The translations under genes were made by a program, and so were the position numbers. DNA of 8,795 bases from Chitinophagales bacterium (GTDB lineage Bacteria; Bacteroidota; Bacteroidia; Chitinophagales; BACL12), in contig JACMJP010000137.1 in assembly GCA_014380545.1 (NCBI GenBank), positions 1 to 8,795 on the forward strand. The letters are read 5' to 3'. Shown here in pieces: positions 1 through 7,259 of this stretch; the stretch's first letter is position 1, and each line of letters opens with the position of its first letter. Under the pieces are notes generated by a model that worked only from the letters and a program-made list of their open reading frames with translations, ran no database searches and was not told where the DNA came from.

Positions 1-2154
1 AATATTCTTTGATATAATATTTTTTTCAGATGTTATTTGCACAGTGTAAACTCCTGCAGGAATATTATTATTTAATGGAATTGTTTTATTTAATTTTCCT
101 GAAATAAGATTTGATCTTTCAGTATATATTGCTTCACCCAAAATATTTGTTATGGTAATTTTTATTTCTGCATTGTTTAATTCTCCTGCATTAAATTCTA
201 TAATGAAATAATCTTTTGCAGGATTCGGATAAATACTGAATGCCGCTTCTGTTAAATCATTTGCTTCTCTGCATGGAACCGTTACGATAATTTTATTTGA
301 GTTTTTAAAACAACCTGTTGCTGTTTTTGTAACCCGGCATTTATAATTTCCGGCTACTGTTGCAGTATAATTAATGGAAGTTGCACCTATAAGTGCGGTG
401 GCTCCTTTATACCACTGGTAGCTTAATCCGGCACCTGCATTTGCGGTTAATACTACAGCCCCCCCTGTGCAAAATGAAGTTGGTCCTCCGGCAGTAATTG
501 CAGCTGCCGGGTTTTTAATTACATTTACAAATATGGCGGAGGATAGCGCTGTGTTGCAGCTGCTGGAAGTTTCACAGGTATAATTTCCTTTTGTTGTTGC
601 AGTATAAGAAGAGGATGTTGCACCCGGAATATTTACTCCGTTCTTTTTCCATTGCAGTGATGTGCCTGTATGTGTTGCATTTAAAACTACACTTCCTGTC
701 TGGCAAAATGTTGTTGCGCCTGCGGCAGATATTGAAATTGTTTCTGTTATATCCTCGTCAACTGCAAAATCACAATCATCATCTAATCCATTACAGGTTT
801 CCGTAAACGGAAAACATCCTGTTCCTTCTAATTTAATAACCCAATAATCTGCATCGCCAATATTTGCTTCTGTTTTTTCTCCGCTTATTCCACTGTAAGA
901 AAAACCACCAATAATATAACCGCCATCTGCAGTTTCTTCTACGGCATTTGCATAATCTCCTGATGAACCGCCAAGAACTGTTTGCCATGTAATATTTCCT
1001 GTATCGTCTAATTTTAATATCCAGTTATCCCAGCTTCCGGTGTTTGCTTCTGTTTTATCTCCACTAATGCCGCTTTGAGAATAACCACCAAGAATATATC
1101 CACCATCCGCAGTTTGATCAACAGGATTTACGAATAACAGATCGCTGCCCGAACCGCCAATTGTATTTTGCCAGGTTATGTTTCCGTCTTCATCCAATTT
1201 TACGATCCAGTAATCATTTCCTGAACTTGCTTCTGTTTTATCACCACTGATACCGCTGTCCGATATACCCGCTGCAATGTATCCGCCATCAGCTGTTGGA
1301 ATAAGAGAGTATAAATATTCCGTGCCTGTTCCTCCAATTGTATTATCCCATTCTACTAAACCGTCTTCATCTAATTTTACGATCCAGTAATCATTGAATC
1401 CGATATTTGCTTCTGTTTTGTCGCCGCTGATACCACTTGTTGAATAACCTCCGAGAATATATCCACCGTCTGCAGTTTCATATGCAGAAAACAGGTAATC
1501 AAACATTACCCCGCCGATATCATTTTGCCATACAATATTTCCATCCTCATCTAATTTTATAACCCAGTAATCTGTGTTGCCAACTCTTGCTTCTGTTTTA
1601 TCGCCACTAATTCCGCTATCTGTGTTTCCGGCAAGAATATATCCGCCGTCAGAAGTTGGCTGCACATTATATAACATGTCGTTGCCTGTTCCGCCAATTG
1701 TATTATCCCACTCAACCACCCCGATTGCGCTTACTTTTACTACCCAATAATCATAGCCGAACATATTGCCTTCTGATTTATCGGCACCACCTCCACTTAG
1801 GGAATGCCCGCCAATTATATATCCGCCATCAGGAGTTTCTTCAATAGAATAAAATTTATCATAGTTATATCCGCCAATTGTATTTTCCCATTCAACGGTG
1901 CCGGCAGCATTTATTTTCACGATCCAGTAATCATCAACGCCAATTTCTCCTTCAGTTTTATCACCACTGATTGCGCCTATGGAATAACCACCCATGATGT
2001 AGCCGCCGTCTGATGTTTGACCGATTGCGTTTAAAAAATCGTAGTTGTTGCTGCCGATTGTATTCTGCCATTCAATATCAGGGGCTTGTGCGAAGATGTT
2101 TACAGAACTGAAAATAAAACATATTGTAAAAAGATTTTGTGCGATTGATTTCAT
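1..2154 (-). CDS. Secreted T9SS cargo protein with seven-repeat propeller, MopE motif and Ig-like domains (3' partial)
   Basis: The frame is open from an ATG at 2154-2152 to the left edge (718 codons, no stop), so only the last few residues should be missing. Residues 1-23 form a signal peptide ending IFAQ, followed by APDIEW. Residues 29 to about 443 are seven tandem units, each starting W(Q/E/D)NTIGG and containing (T/S)(A/S/P)DGGYI, SGISGDKTEA and DYWIVKLDEDG. Residues 454-467 are a MopE-type motif, CNGLDDDCDFAVDE. Two Ig-like modules follow at about 471-546 and 547-628, each with paired cysteines and a YTATxxGNYxC signature. Residues 635-718 match a T9SS type A sorting domain (FSIYPNPAKDYFIIE, NILGE, IPAGVYTVQI). 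By family knowledge such proteins cross the outer membrane through T9SS and are released or anchored to the surface. The substrate or ligand cannot be read from the sequence. A beta-propeller fold for the repeats is inference. It is transcribed divergently from mfd. Confidence 0.9.
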   Translation of the reverse strand, partial: MKSIAQNLFTICFIFSSVNIFAQAPDIEWQNTIGSNNYDFLNAIGQTSDGGYIMGGYSIGAISGDKTEGEIGVDDYWIVKINAAGTVEWENTIGGYNYDKFYSIEETPDGGYIIGGHSLSGGGADKSEGNMFGYDYWVVKVSAIGVVEWDNTIGGTGNDMLYNVQPTSDGGYILAGNTDSGISGDKTEARVGNTDYWVIKLDEDGNIVWQNDIGGVMFDYLFSAYETADGGYILGGYSTSGISGDKTEANIGFNDYWIVKLDEDGLVEWDNTIGGTGTEYLYSLIPTADGGYIAAGISDSGISGDKTEASSGNDYWIVKLDEDGNITWQNTIGGSGSDLLFVNPVDQTADGGYILGGYSQSGISGDKTEANTGSWDNWILKLDDTGNITWQTVLGGSSGDYANAVEETADGGYIIGGFSYSGISGEKTEANIGDADYWVIKLEGTGCFPFTETCNGLDDDCDFAVDEDITETISISAAGATTFCQTGSVVLNATHTGTSLQWKKNGVNIPGATSSSYTATTKGNYTCETSSSCNTALSSAIFVNVIKNPAAAITAGGPTSFCTGGAVVLTANAGAGLSYQWYKGATALIGATSINYTATVAGNYKCRVTKTATGCFKNSNKIIVTVPCREANDLTEAAFSIYPNPAKDYFIIEFNAGELNNAEIKITITNILGEAIYTERSNLISGKLNKTIPLNNNIPAGVYTVQITSEKNIISKNI
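748..801 (-). other. MopE-type acidic Cys/Asp motif (possible metal or calcium site)
   Basis: Residues 452-469 of the minus-strand protein contain CNGLDDDCDFAVDEDI. This fits the C-(N/D)-G-(L/I)-D-(D/N)-D-C-D-x3-DE pattern of the MopE-type 'putative metal-binding motif' of secreted bacterial proteins. In the family, two cysteines bracket an aspartate-rich loop proposed to bind calcium or another metal. Here a single copy sits exactly between the propeller-like repeats and the first Ig-like domain, as a linker. Metal binding is inferred from the motif only. Confidence 0.7.
826..2070 (-). repeat. Seven in-frame tandem repeats of about 180 bp (60 residues)
   Basis: The leading Trp of each unit falls at residues 29, 89, 149, 209, 269, 328 and 390 of the minus-strand protein. 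The first four steps are exactly 60 residues (180 bp), then 59 and 62. The best-conserved blocks are WxNTIGG, DGGYILGGYS, SGISGDKTEA and DYWIVKLDEDG; the first two units are the most diverged. The short unit lacks one residue before NDYWIVK, and the long one has two extra residues around FVNPVDQTADGG. All length changes are whole codons, so the frame is kept. The strongest resemblance is between units 3 to 6, which suggests duplication or gene conversion within the array. Confidence 0.93.
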
Positions 2155-2297
2155 AAGTGTTTTTGTTTTGATGATAAAAGTATTCACGAAAGATCAATGC
2201 ATACCGCAAGAAAAATAGCAATTCATAGAATTCTTACTACGAAAGAGATTGAATTTCTTTAGAAATGCATATATTGAGGGAGAAGCATGAAAATGGC

Positions 2298-2330
2298 TTC
2301 GTAAAAGCACCTTGCAATTTTGTAATTTTG
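2298..2330 (+). promoter_or_regulatory. Candidate mfd promoter (Bacteroidota -33/-7 type)
   Basis: TAATTTTG at 2323-2330 matches the Bacteroidota -7 consensus TAnnTTTG exactly. A weaker TTCG at 2298-2301 lies 21 bases upstream, where the TTG/TTTG element is expected. The -7 box overlaps a tandem 8-base duplication, AATTTTGT twice (2316-2331). Transcription would start near 2334, about five bases before the mfd ATG at 2339, so the mRNA would be almost leaderless. The rest of the 2155-2311 divergent region shows no convincing box for the minus-strand gene; TATTTTTC read on the minus strand around 2210-2217 is a one-mismatch possibility. Confidence 0.45.
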
Positions 2331-2338
2331 TCCCTTTC

Positions 2339-5300
2339 ATGCAGTGGCAGGATTTGATCTCACTTTACAGTGAGGATGTCAGGATTAAAAATATTTGTGC
2401 ACGGATAGAAGAAAAAAAACCTGATGAAAACCGGGAACAAAAAAATCTTCATCTGAAGGGAGTGGTGGGTTCGGTTGCGTCGCTTATAGCTGCTGCAGTT
2501 TATAAAAATATTTCTTTCCATCATGTTTTTATTTTAAATGATAAAGAAGAAGCTGCTTATTTTCTGAATGACCTTGAATTGTTATTGGAAAAAAAAGATA
2601 TTTTATTTCTTCCTGATTCATTTAAAAAACCCGGATCTTTCGATGCGGTGAATACAAACAATATTTTACTGCGCACGGAAACGGTAAATAAGCTTATTAA
2701 TTCTTCAAACAAAGGTGAAATTGTAATTACATATCCTGAAGCATTATTGGAGAAGGTGGTTGTTGCAGAAGAATTAAACCGCAATATTATTTTTATTAAA
2801 AAGAATGAAAAACTCGACGGGCATTTTATTACAGACGTATTAATTGAAAATGGTTTTGAGAGAAGTGATTTTGTTTATGAGCCCGGGCAATTTTCTATCC
2901 GTGGCGGAATTATAGATATTTTTTCTTTCGGCAATGAATTACCATATCGTATAGAATTATTTGACAACGAAGTGGAAAGCATAAGGGTATTTAATCCGGC
3001 TGACCAGCTTTCAGTTAAAAGTATATCGCAGATAACAATTATTCCTAATATTCAAACACAATTTAAAGAAGAACATAAAACAAGTTTTTTTTCATCGCTT
3101 CCTGTAAATACAATTCTCTGGTTTAAAGATGCAAAATATGTTTTTGAAAATATAAATGAAACATATACAAAAGCAATTGACTGGTATGATCTTGCAATAA
3201 AAAATAAATTACTTCAGGATGAACATCCGTTTAAAGAACATCCGCCATTGCAATTACTTGAACATATTGAGGAACAATTACAATTCATAAATAAATATTC
3301 TATTATCGAATTTGGCTTGCAATCCTATCTGCAAAAAAGTTTTGAAATTCCTTTTAATATTTCGCCACAACCATTATTCAATAAAAATTTCGAATTATTA
3401 ATCGCTGATTTTAAAAAAAATACTTTAAAGCAATATCAAAATATTTTATTTGTAACGAATGTTAGGCAGGAAGAAAGGTTTTACCAGATATTTCATGACA
3501 TAGATGCCAGCCCGAATGCCCAAGGGGGGCGGGAAAAGATTCAATACACTTCATTTATTAAACCCATTACAAATGGATTTATTGATCATGATTTAAGAAT
3601 AGCCTGTTATACAGATCACCAGATATTTGAACGCTATCATAAATATCAGCTCAAAAGTGGTTTTGCAAAACAGGATGCACTGACCATTCGTATGCTCATG
3701 GAATTAAAGCAGGGCGATTATGTAACACATATTGATCATGGTGTTGGTGTTTATTCAGGATTAGAAAAAATAGAGGTCAACGGGCAAACACAGGAAGCCG
3801 TGCGCATAATTTATCGTGATAATGACCTGCTGTATGTAAATATTAATTCGCTGCATAAAATTTCAAAATATGCAGGCAAAGATGCAACCGAACCCAAATT
3901 AAATAAACTTGGCACTGATGCATGGGAGGCATTAAAACGCAAAGCAAAAAATAAAGTAAAAGACATTGCAAAAGAATTAATTGCTTTATATGCAAAAAGA
4001 AAAGCACAAAAAGGATTTGCCTTTGCTCCCGATACTTATTTGCAAAATGAACTGGAAGCAAGTTTTATTTATGAAGATACTCCAGACCAGGAAAAAGCTA
4101 CTGCTGATGTAAAAAAAGATATGGAAAAACCTTATCCCATGGACAGGCTGGTTTGCGGAGATGTAGGTTTTGGTAAAACAGAAATTGCTATACGGGCCGC
4201 ATTTAAAGCAGTGGTAGATGGAAAACAAGTTGCTTTATTAGTGCCAACAACTATTCTTGCATTTCAGCATTATAAAACTTTCTCTGATCGCTTTAAAGAT
4301 CTTCCCTGCACAATAGATTATTTAAATCGTTTTAAATCTTCAAAAGAAAAGAAAGAAACACTGGAAAAATTAGCAGGCGGGAAATTAGATATTATAATAG
4401 GAACACATGCCATTATTTCTAAAAATGTACAGTATAAAAATCTAGGATTATTAATTATTGATGAAGAGCAAAAATTTGGTGTAGGCTCCAAAGAAAAAAT
4501 ACGGGCAATAAAAACAAATGTGGACACACTTACATTAACTGCAACACCAATTCCGAGAACATTACAATTCTCCTTAATGGGAGCAAGAGATCTTTCCATC
4601 ATTAATACACCACCACCCAATCGCCAACCTATACAAACTGAATTAAAAACATTTGATGCAGATTTTATCCGGGATGCAATTTATTTTGAAATATACAGGG
4701 GTGGTCAGGTATTTTTTATTCATAATCGTGTACGGGATATTAATGAAGTGGCCGCATTAATTAAAAAAGTTTGCCCGGATGTTGAAGTTGGCGTAGCACA
4801 CGGTCAGTTAGATGGCGATGAACTGGAGGAACACATGCTGAAATTTGTAAATAAAGAATATGATGTATTGGTTTGCACAAATATTGTGGAAAGTGGATTG
4901 GATATTCCGAATGCAAATACCATTATTATTAATAATGCACATTGGTTTGGATTAAGTGATATTCATCAGTTGAGAGGAAGAGTGGGCCGCAGTAATAAAA
5001 AAGCATATTGTTATTTAATTTCTCCGCCTCTGCATGTTTTGCCCGATGACAGCAAAAAAAGATTAAGAACGATTGAACAATTTTCAGAACTGGGAAGTGG
5101 ATTTCAAATTTCTATGCGGGATCTGGATATAAGGGGTGCAGGAAATATTCTCGGCGCAGAACAAAGCGGATTTATTACTGATATTGGTTATGATACGTAT
5201 CATAAAATATTGGATGAAGCTATTCGTGAATTAAAACACACTCAATTTAAAGAAGTATTTGCAGAGCAAATAGAAGAAAAACATGAATATGTAAGAGATG

Positions 5301-5758
5301 TACAGATAGATACTGATCTGGAGATGCTCATACCGGATAAATATATTTCCAATATCAGTGAGCGCATGAGCATCTATACAAGATTGGACAATATTGAAAC
5401 CGAAGGAGTTTTGGAAAAATTTGGAATTGAATTAACAGATCGTTTTGGAAAAATTCCAAGACAGGTGAATGAATTGTTTAATGGAATACGTTTACGGTGG
5501 GTTGCAAAAGATCTGGGCTTTGAAAGAATTATTTTTAAGAATAAAAAACTGCGATGTTATTTTATTGAAAATCAGGCTTCTGTTTTTTATGATAGCAAAT
5601 TCTTTCAGCAATTACTTCAATATATTGCAGAAAAGAAAACCACCGGCATAATAAAACAAACAGATAAACATCTCATTTTAATATTTGAACAGGTGCAGAA
5701 TATGAGCCATGCAAAAGACCTGTTGGTAAATATACATAAGGATATTTTAGCGGTCTGA
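2339..5758 (+). CDS. mfd: Transcription-repair coupling factor Mfd
   Basis: Mfd is an ATP-dependent translocase that binds stalled RNA polymerase, pushes it off damaged DNA and recruits UvrA; it acts in the cytoplasm on the nucleoid. Numbering from ATG 2339 (1139 residues, near the family's usual length): a UvrB-like N-terminal module (PGQFSIRGGIIDIF near 182-195); an RNA-polymerase-interacting CarD-like domain (about 458-511, GDYVTHIDHGVGVYSG); Walker A GDVGFGKT (607-614); DEEQ box (708-711); TATPIPRT (734-741); NIVESGLDIP (848-857); QLRGRVGRS (877-885); the Mfd/RecG-type segment IRGAGNILGAEQSG (931-944); and a C-terminal TRCF domain (about 991-1091). All key helicase residues are present. 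A TTG at 2312 extends the frame by nine codons, but that stretch contains the candidate -7 box, so I chose the ATG. A GC-rich in-frame segment lies at residues 390-398. The next gene starts 66 bases after the stop, and I see no terminator hairpin. Confidence 0.97.
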   Translation: MQWQDLISLYSEDVRIKNICARIEEKKPDENREQKNLHLKGVVGSVASLIAAAVYKNISFHHVFILNDKEEAAYFLNDLELLLEKKDILFLPDSFKKPGSFDAVNTNNILLRTETVNKLINSSNKGEIVITYPEALLEKVVVAEELNRNIIFIKKNEKLDGHFITDVLIENGFERSDFVYEPGQFSIRGGIIDIFSFGNELPYRIELFDNEVESIRVFNPADQLSVKSISQITIIPNIQTQFKEEHKTSFFSSLPVNTILWFKDAKYVFENINETYTKAIDWYDLAIKNKLLQDEHPFKEHPPLQLLEHIEEQLQFINKYSIIEFGLQSYLQKSFEIPFNISPQPLFNKNFELLIADFKKNTLKQYQNILFVTNVRQEERFYQIFHDIDASPNAQGGREKIQYTSFIKPITNGFIDHDLRIACYTDHQIFERYHKYQLKSGFAKQDALTIRMLMELKQGDYVTHIDHGVGVYSGLEKIEVNGQTQEAVRIIYRDNDLLYVNINSLHKISKYAGKDATEPKLNKLGTDAWEALKRKAKNKVKDIAKELIALYAKRKAQKGFAFAPDTYLQNELEASFIYEDTPDQEKATADVKKDMEKPYPMDRLVCGDVGFGKTEIAIRAAFKAVVDGKQVALLVPTTILAFQHYKTFSDRFKDLPCTIDYLNRFKSSKEKKETLEKLAGGKLDIIIGTHAIISKNVQYKNLGLLIIDEEQKFGVGSKEKIRAIKTNVDTLTLTATPIPRTLQFSLMGARDLSIINTPPPNRQPIQTELKTFDADFIRDAIYFEIYRGGQVFFIHNRVRDINEVAALIKKVCPDVEVGVAHGQLDGDELEEHMLKFVNKEYDVLVCTNIVESGLDIPNANTIIINNAHWFGLSDIHQLRGRVGRSNKKAYCYLISPPLHVLPDDSKKRLRTIEQFSELGSGFQISMRDLDIRGAGNILGAEQSGFITDIGYDTYHKILDEAIRELKHTQFKEVFAEQIEEKHEYVRDVQIDTDLEMLIPDKYISNISERMSIYTRLDNIETEGVLEKFGIELTDRFGKIPRQVNELFNGIRLRWVAKDLGFERIIFKNKKLRCYFIENQASVFYDSKFFQQLLQYIAEKKTTGIIKQTDKHLILIFEQVQNMSHAKDLLVNIHKDILAV
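3506..3533 (+). other. GC-rich in-frame segment inside mfd, possible small inserted repeat
   Basis: Twenty-two of these 28 bases are G or C, while the surrounding coding sequence is strongly AT-rich. It encodes A-S-P-N-A-Q-G-G-R (residues 390-398 by ATG numbering), a Pro/Gly-rich string at a predicted surface loop between the UvrB-like part and the FIDHDLRIACYTDHQIFERY block. GCCC at 3518-3521 can pair with GGGC at 3527-3530, and CCCG at 3511-3514 with CGGG at 3530-3533 as an alternative. It looks like a short palindromic element inserted without breaking the frame, but this is inference. Confidence 0.45.
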
Positions 5759-5762
5759 AGAA

Positions 5763-5791
5763 TTTTGTATTAAATAAATTTTGTATCTTTT
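5763..5791 (+). promoter_or_regulatory. Candidate promoter of the peroxiredoxin gene
   Basis: TTTTG at 5763-5767 and TATCTTTT at 5784-5791 (one mismatch to TAnnTTTG) are separated by 16 bases, slightly short for the Bacteroidota -33/-7 pair. Transcription would begin near 5795, leaving a leader of about 30 bases that ends in an A-rich tract before the ATG. No Shine-Dalgarno sequence is present, which is normal for this phylum. Separate expression from mfd is plausible, although read-through is not excluded. Confidence 0.4.
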
Positions 5792-5824
5792 CCACCTTAT
5801 TAAATCAACTAAAAAAAATAAATT

Positions 5825-6460
5825 ATGGCACTAAGATTAGGCGACGAAGCACCAGACTTCACAGCTGTAACCACCGAGGGAACTATTCATTTTCATGAAT
5901 GGCTTGGAAATAATTGGGGTATTTTGTTTTCTCACCCCGCAGATTTTACACCGGTTTGTACAACAGAACTCGGGCACATGAGCAATATTAAAAGTGAGTT
6001 TGATAAAAGAAATGTAAAAGTAATTGCCATCAGTGTTGATCCGTTGGAAGCACACCTGCGATGGATAAACGATATTAATGAAACACAAGCGGCAAATGTA
6101 AATTTTCCAATGATCGCAGATGAAGACAGAAAAATTGCAATGTTGTATGATATGATCCATCCCAATGCAAGTGAAAAATTTACTGTGCGTTCAGTATTTG
6201 TTATTGGCCCTGATAAAAAAATAAAACTAACACTAACTTATCCTGCATCTACAGGAAGAAATTTTGCTGAATTGTTAAGGGTAATTGATTCATTGCAATT
6301 AACCGCAAATTATAGTGTGTCAACTCCTGCAAACTGGAACCACGGAGAAGACTGCATTATTGTTCCGGCAGTAAGTGATGAAGATGCTGATAAAAAATTT
6401 CCGAAAGGATATAAAAAGGTAAAACCGTATTTGCGTATTACTCCGCAACCCAATTTATAA
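5825..6460 (+). CDS. Peroxiredoxin, Prx6-type (1-Cys class)
   Basis: A cytosolic thiol peroxidase predicted to reduce hydrogen peroxide and organic hydroperoxides. The active-site segment HPADFTPVCTTE (residues 37-48) places the peroxidatic cysteine at Cys45, with Pro38 and Thr42 of the P-x3-T-x2-C motif and the conserved Arg122 (VRSVFVIGPDKK). The block YPASTGRNFAELLRVIDSLQ (139-158) and the C-terminal extension TPANWNHGEDCIIVP, SDEDA and FPKGYK, ending YLRITPQP, are typical of the Prx6 subfamily and longer than AhpC. Its 211 residues are a normal length. The only other cysteine is Cys177; it is not in the usual resolving position of 2-Cys enzymes, so recycling by an external thiol is expected, though a role for Cys177 cannot be excluded. 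There is no signal peptide. The start follows an A-rich tract (aaaaaaaataaatt). It lies 66 bases downstream of mfd. No OxyR-like site was recognised. Confidence 0.95.
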   Translation: MALRLGDEAPDFTAVTTEGTIHFHEWLGNNWGILFSHPADFTPVCTTELGHMSNIKSEFDKRNVKVIAISVDPLEAHLRWINDINETQAANVNFPMIADEDRKIAMLYDMIHPNASEKFTVRSVFVIGPDKKIKLTLTYPASTGRNFAELLRVIDSLQLTANYSVSTPANWNHGEDCIIVPAVSDEDADKKFPKGYKKVKPYLRITPQPNL

Positions 6461-6493
6461 CCGGAATATGAAGGTTATCTGATTTGAAAAATT

Positions 6494-6508
6494 AAATTGC
6501 TGCAATTT
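6494..6508. promoter_or_regulatory. 15-bp dyad AAATTGCTGCAATTT upstream of 6529 gene
   Basis: Seven-base arms AAATTGC and GCAATTT flank a single T. The spacing is too tight for an RNA hairpin with the full stem, so it fits a DNA dyad (operator-like site) better than a terminator, although T residues follow it. It lies between a TTTG (6483-6486) and a weak TAAATTAA (6510-6517), where a promoter spacer would be. Binding by any regulator is speculation. Confidence 0.25.
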
Positions 6509-6528
6509 TTAAATTAAATTATTATATC

Positions 6529-7188
6529 ATGTATAAAAAAAGTTATCTGTTCTTACTTATTTCATTTTTTCCCGTGGTTGTAAATGCACAGTGTATAGCA
6601 TTGCAAACTTATCCTGCAGAAACATCTTTTGAAATAACAACTTATAATGACGAAGGCGAAATAAGCTCTGCAACAAAATATCAGGTTGAGGAAGTGCGGA
6701 AAGAATCTGAACGCACACTTATTATGATGAGGTTTATAATTACAAATAAAAAAGGAAAAGAAATTGACAAAGGCAACAGAAGTATCATCATAAGCGGTAA
6801 TAATTATAATATCAATTTAAGCTCAGTAATTCCTGAATATAAAAGTGATGATCCTATTTATATTCAATATAGCTGTACACCAAAACCAGGAGATGATATT
6901 CCTGAATTTAGCAGAGTTACTACTTATGAAGAAGATAATATGGGGCAAATAAGTATTATTTCAAATAAAGTTGGGCTTGATGAGGGAAAATACGGAACTA
7001 CAGAAGAAATTATTACCGAACTCGGTACATTTAATTGTATTAAACTCACATATAAGGTAAGGTATGACCTGCAGGATTTTGTTTATACGGAGTGGATTGA
7101 CCAGGCAACCGGCAGAACAATTAAAATTGAACGCATTAATAAAAAAGGAAAGCTGGATAGTTATAGTTTACTCACAAAATTTAATTGA
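6529..7188 (+). CDS. Exported protein with DUF3108/TapB-like signature
   Basis: The 219-residue product starts with a signal peptide (MYKKSYLFLLISFFPVVVNA, cleavage around residue 20-21), so it should reach the periplasm or outer membrane. The mature part has no membrane segments and looks beta-rich. It alternates short polar strands with turns and contains ELGTFNCIKLTYK (164-176), followed by YTEWIDQATGRTIKIE (186-201). This 'LGTF-C-KLTY ... W-D-x-TG' pattern resembles DUF3108/TapB-like proteins of Bacteroidota, whose biochemical role is poorly known. Cysteines occur at residues 22, 116 and 170; Cys22 is not in a lipobox context. The gene starts 68 bases after the peroxiredoxin stop and ends 36 bases before the lipoprotein gene, with which it may be co-transcribed. 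The protein is certain as a gene; the family call is moderate. Confidence 0.85.
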   Translation: MYKKSYLFLLISFFPVVVNAQCIALQTYPAETSFEITTYNDEGEISSATKYQVEEVRKESERTLIMMRFIITNKKGKEIDKGNRSIIISGNNYNINLSSVIPEYKSDDPIYIQYSCTPKPGDDIPEFSRVTTYEEDNMGQISIISNKVGLDEGKYGTTEEIITELGTFNCIKLTYKVRYDLQDFVYTEWIDQATGRTIKIERINKKGKLDSYSLLTKFN

Positions 7189-7212
7189 ATTAATAATTCT
7201 TTATTTTTATAG

Positions 7213-7259
7213 AACAGAATTGATATGAAAAAGAATTTTTTTTATTTATCAATTCTGTT
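7213..7259. repeat. Perfect 13-bp inverted repeat spanning the lipoprotein start codon
   Basis: AACAGAATTGATA (7213-7225) is the exact reverse complement of TATCAATTCTGTT (7247-7259), with a 21-base A/T-rich loop. The left arm covers the twelve bases before the start codon and its A. The right arm encodes part of the signal peptide. In the mRNA this hairpin would bury the ribosome entry site. The stem is AT-rich (4 G-C pairs of 13), so stability would depend on conditions. Confidence 0.6.

Noticed and set aside
591..2013. Several plus-strand open frames (591-806, 662-847, 1656-1847, 1804-2013)
   Set aside because: They are opposite the continuous minus-strand secreted protein, whose domains and repeats explain this DNA; their own products are low-complexity and resemble no family I know.
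826..2070. 180-bp periodic repeats as a CRISPR array or intergenic satellite
   Set aside because: The repeats are long, in frame, coding throughout and diverged at synonymous positions, with no short repeat-spacer pattern.
2287..2304. Five-codon frame ATG AAA ATG GCT TCG TAA before mfd
   Set aside because: It is upstream of the candidate promoter, so it would not be in the mfd mRNA; its length is expected by chance.
2312..2338. TTG start extending Mfd by nine residues
   Set aside because: The extension contains a perfect -7 promoter box and encodes residues I do not recognise as part of Mfd; the ATG at 2339 is the better start.
4318..4620. Minus-strand 100-residue open frame inside mfd
   Set aside because: It is antisense to the conserved helicase motifs of Mfd and has no start context or recognisable product.
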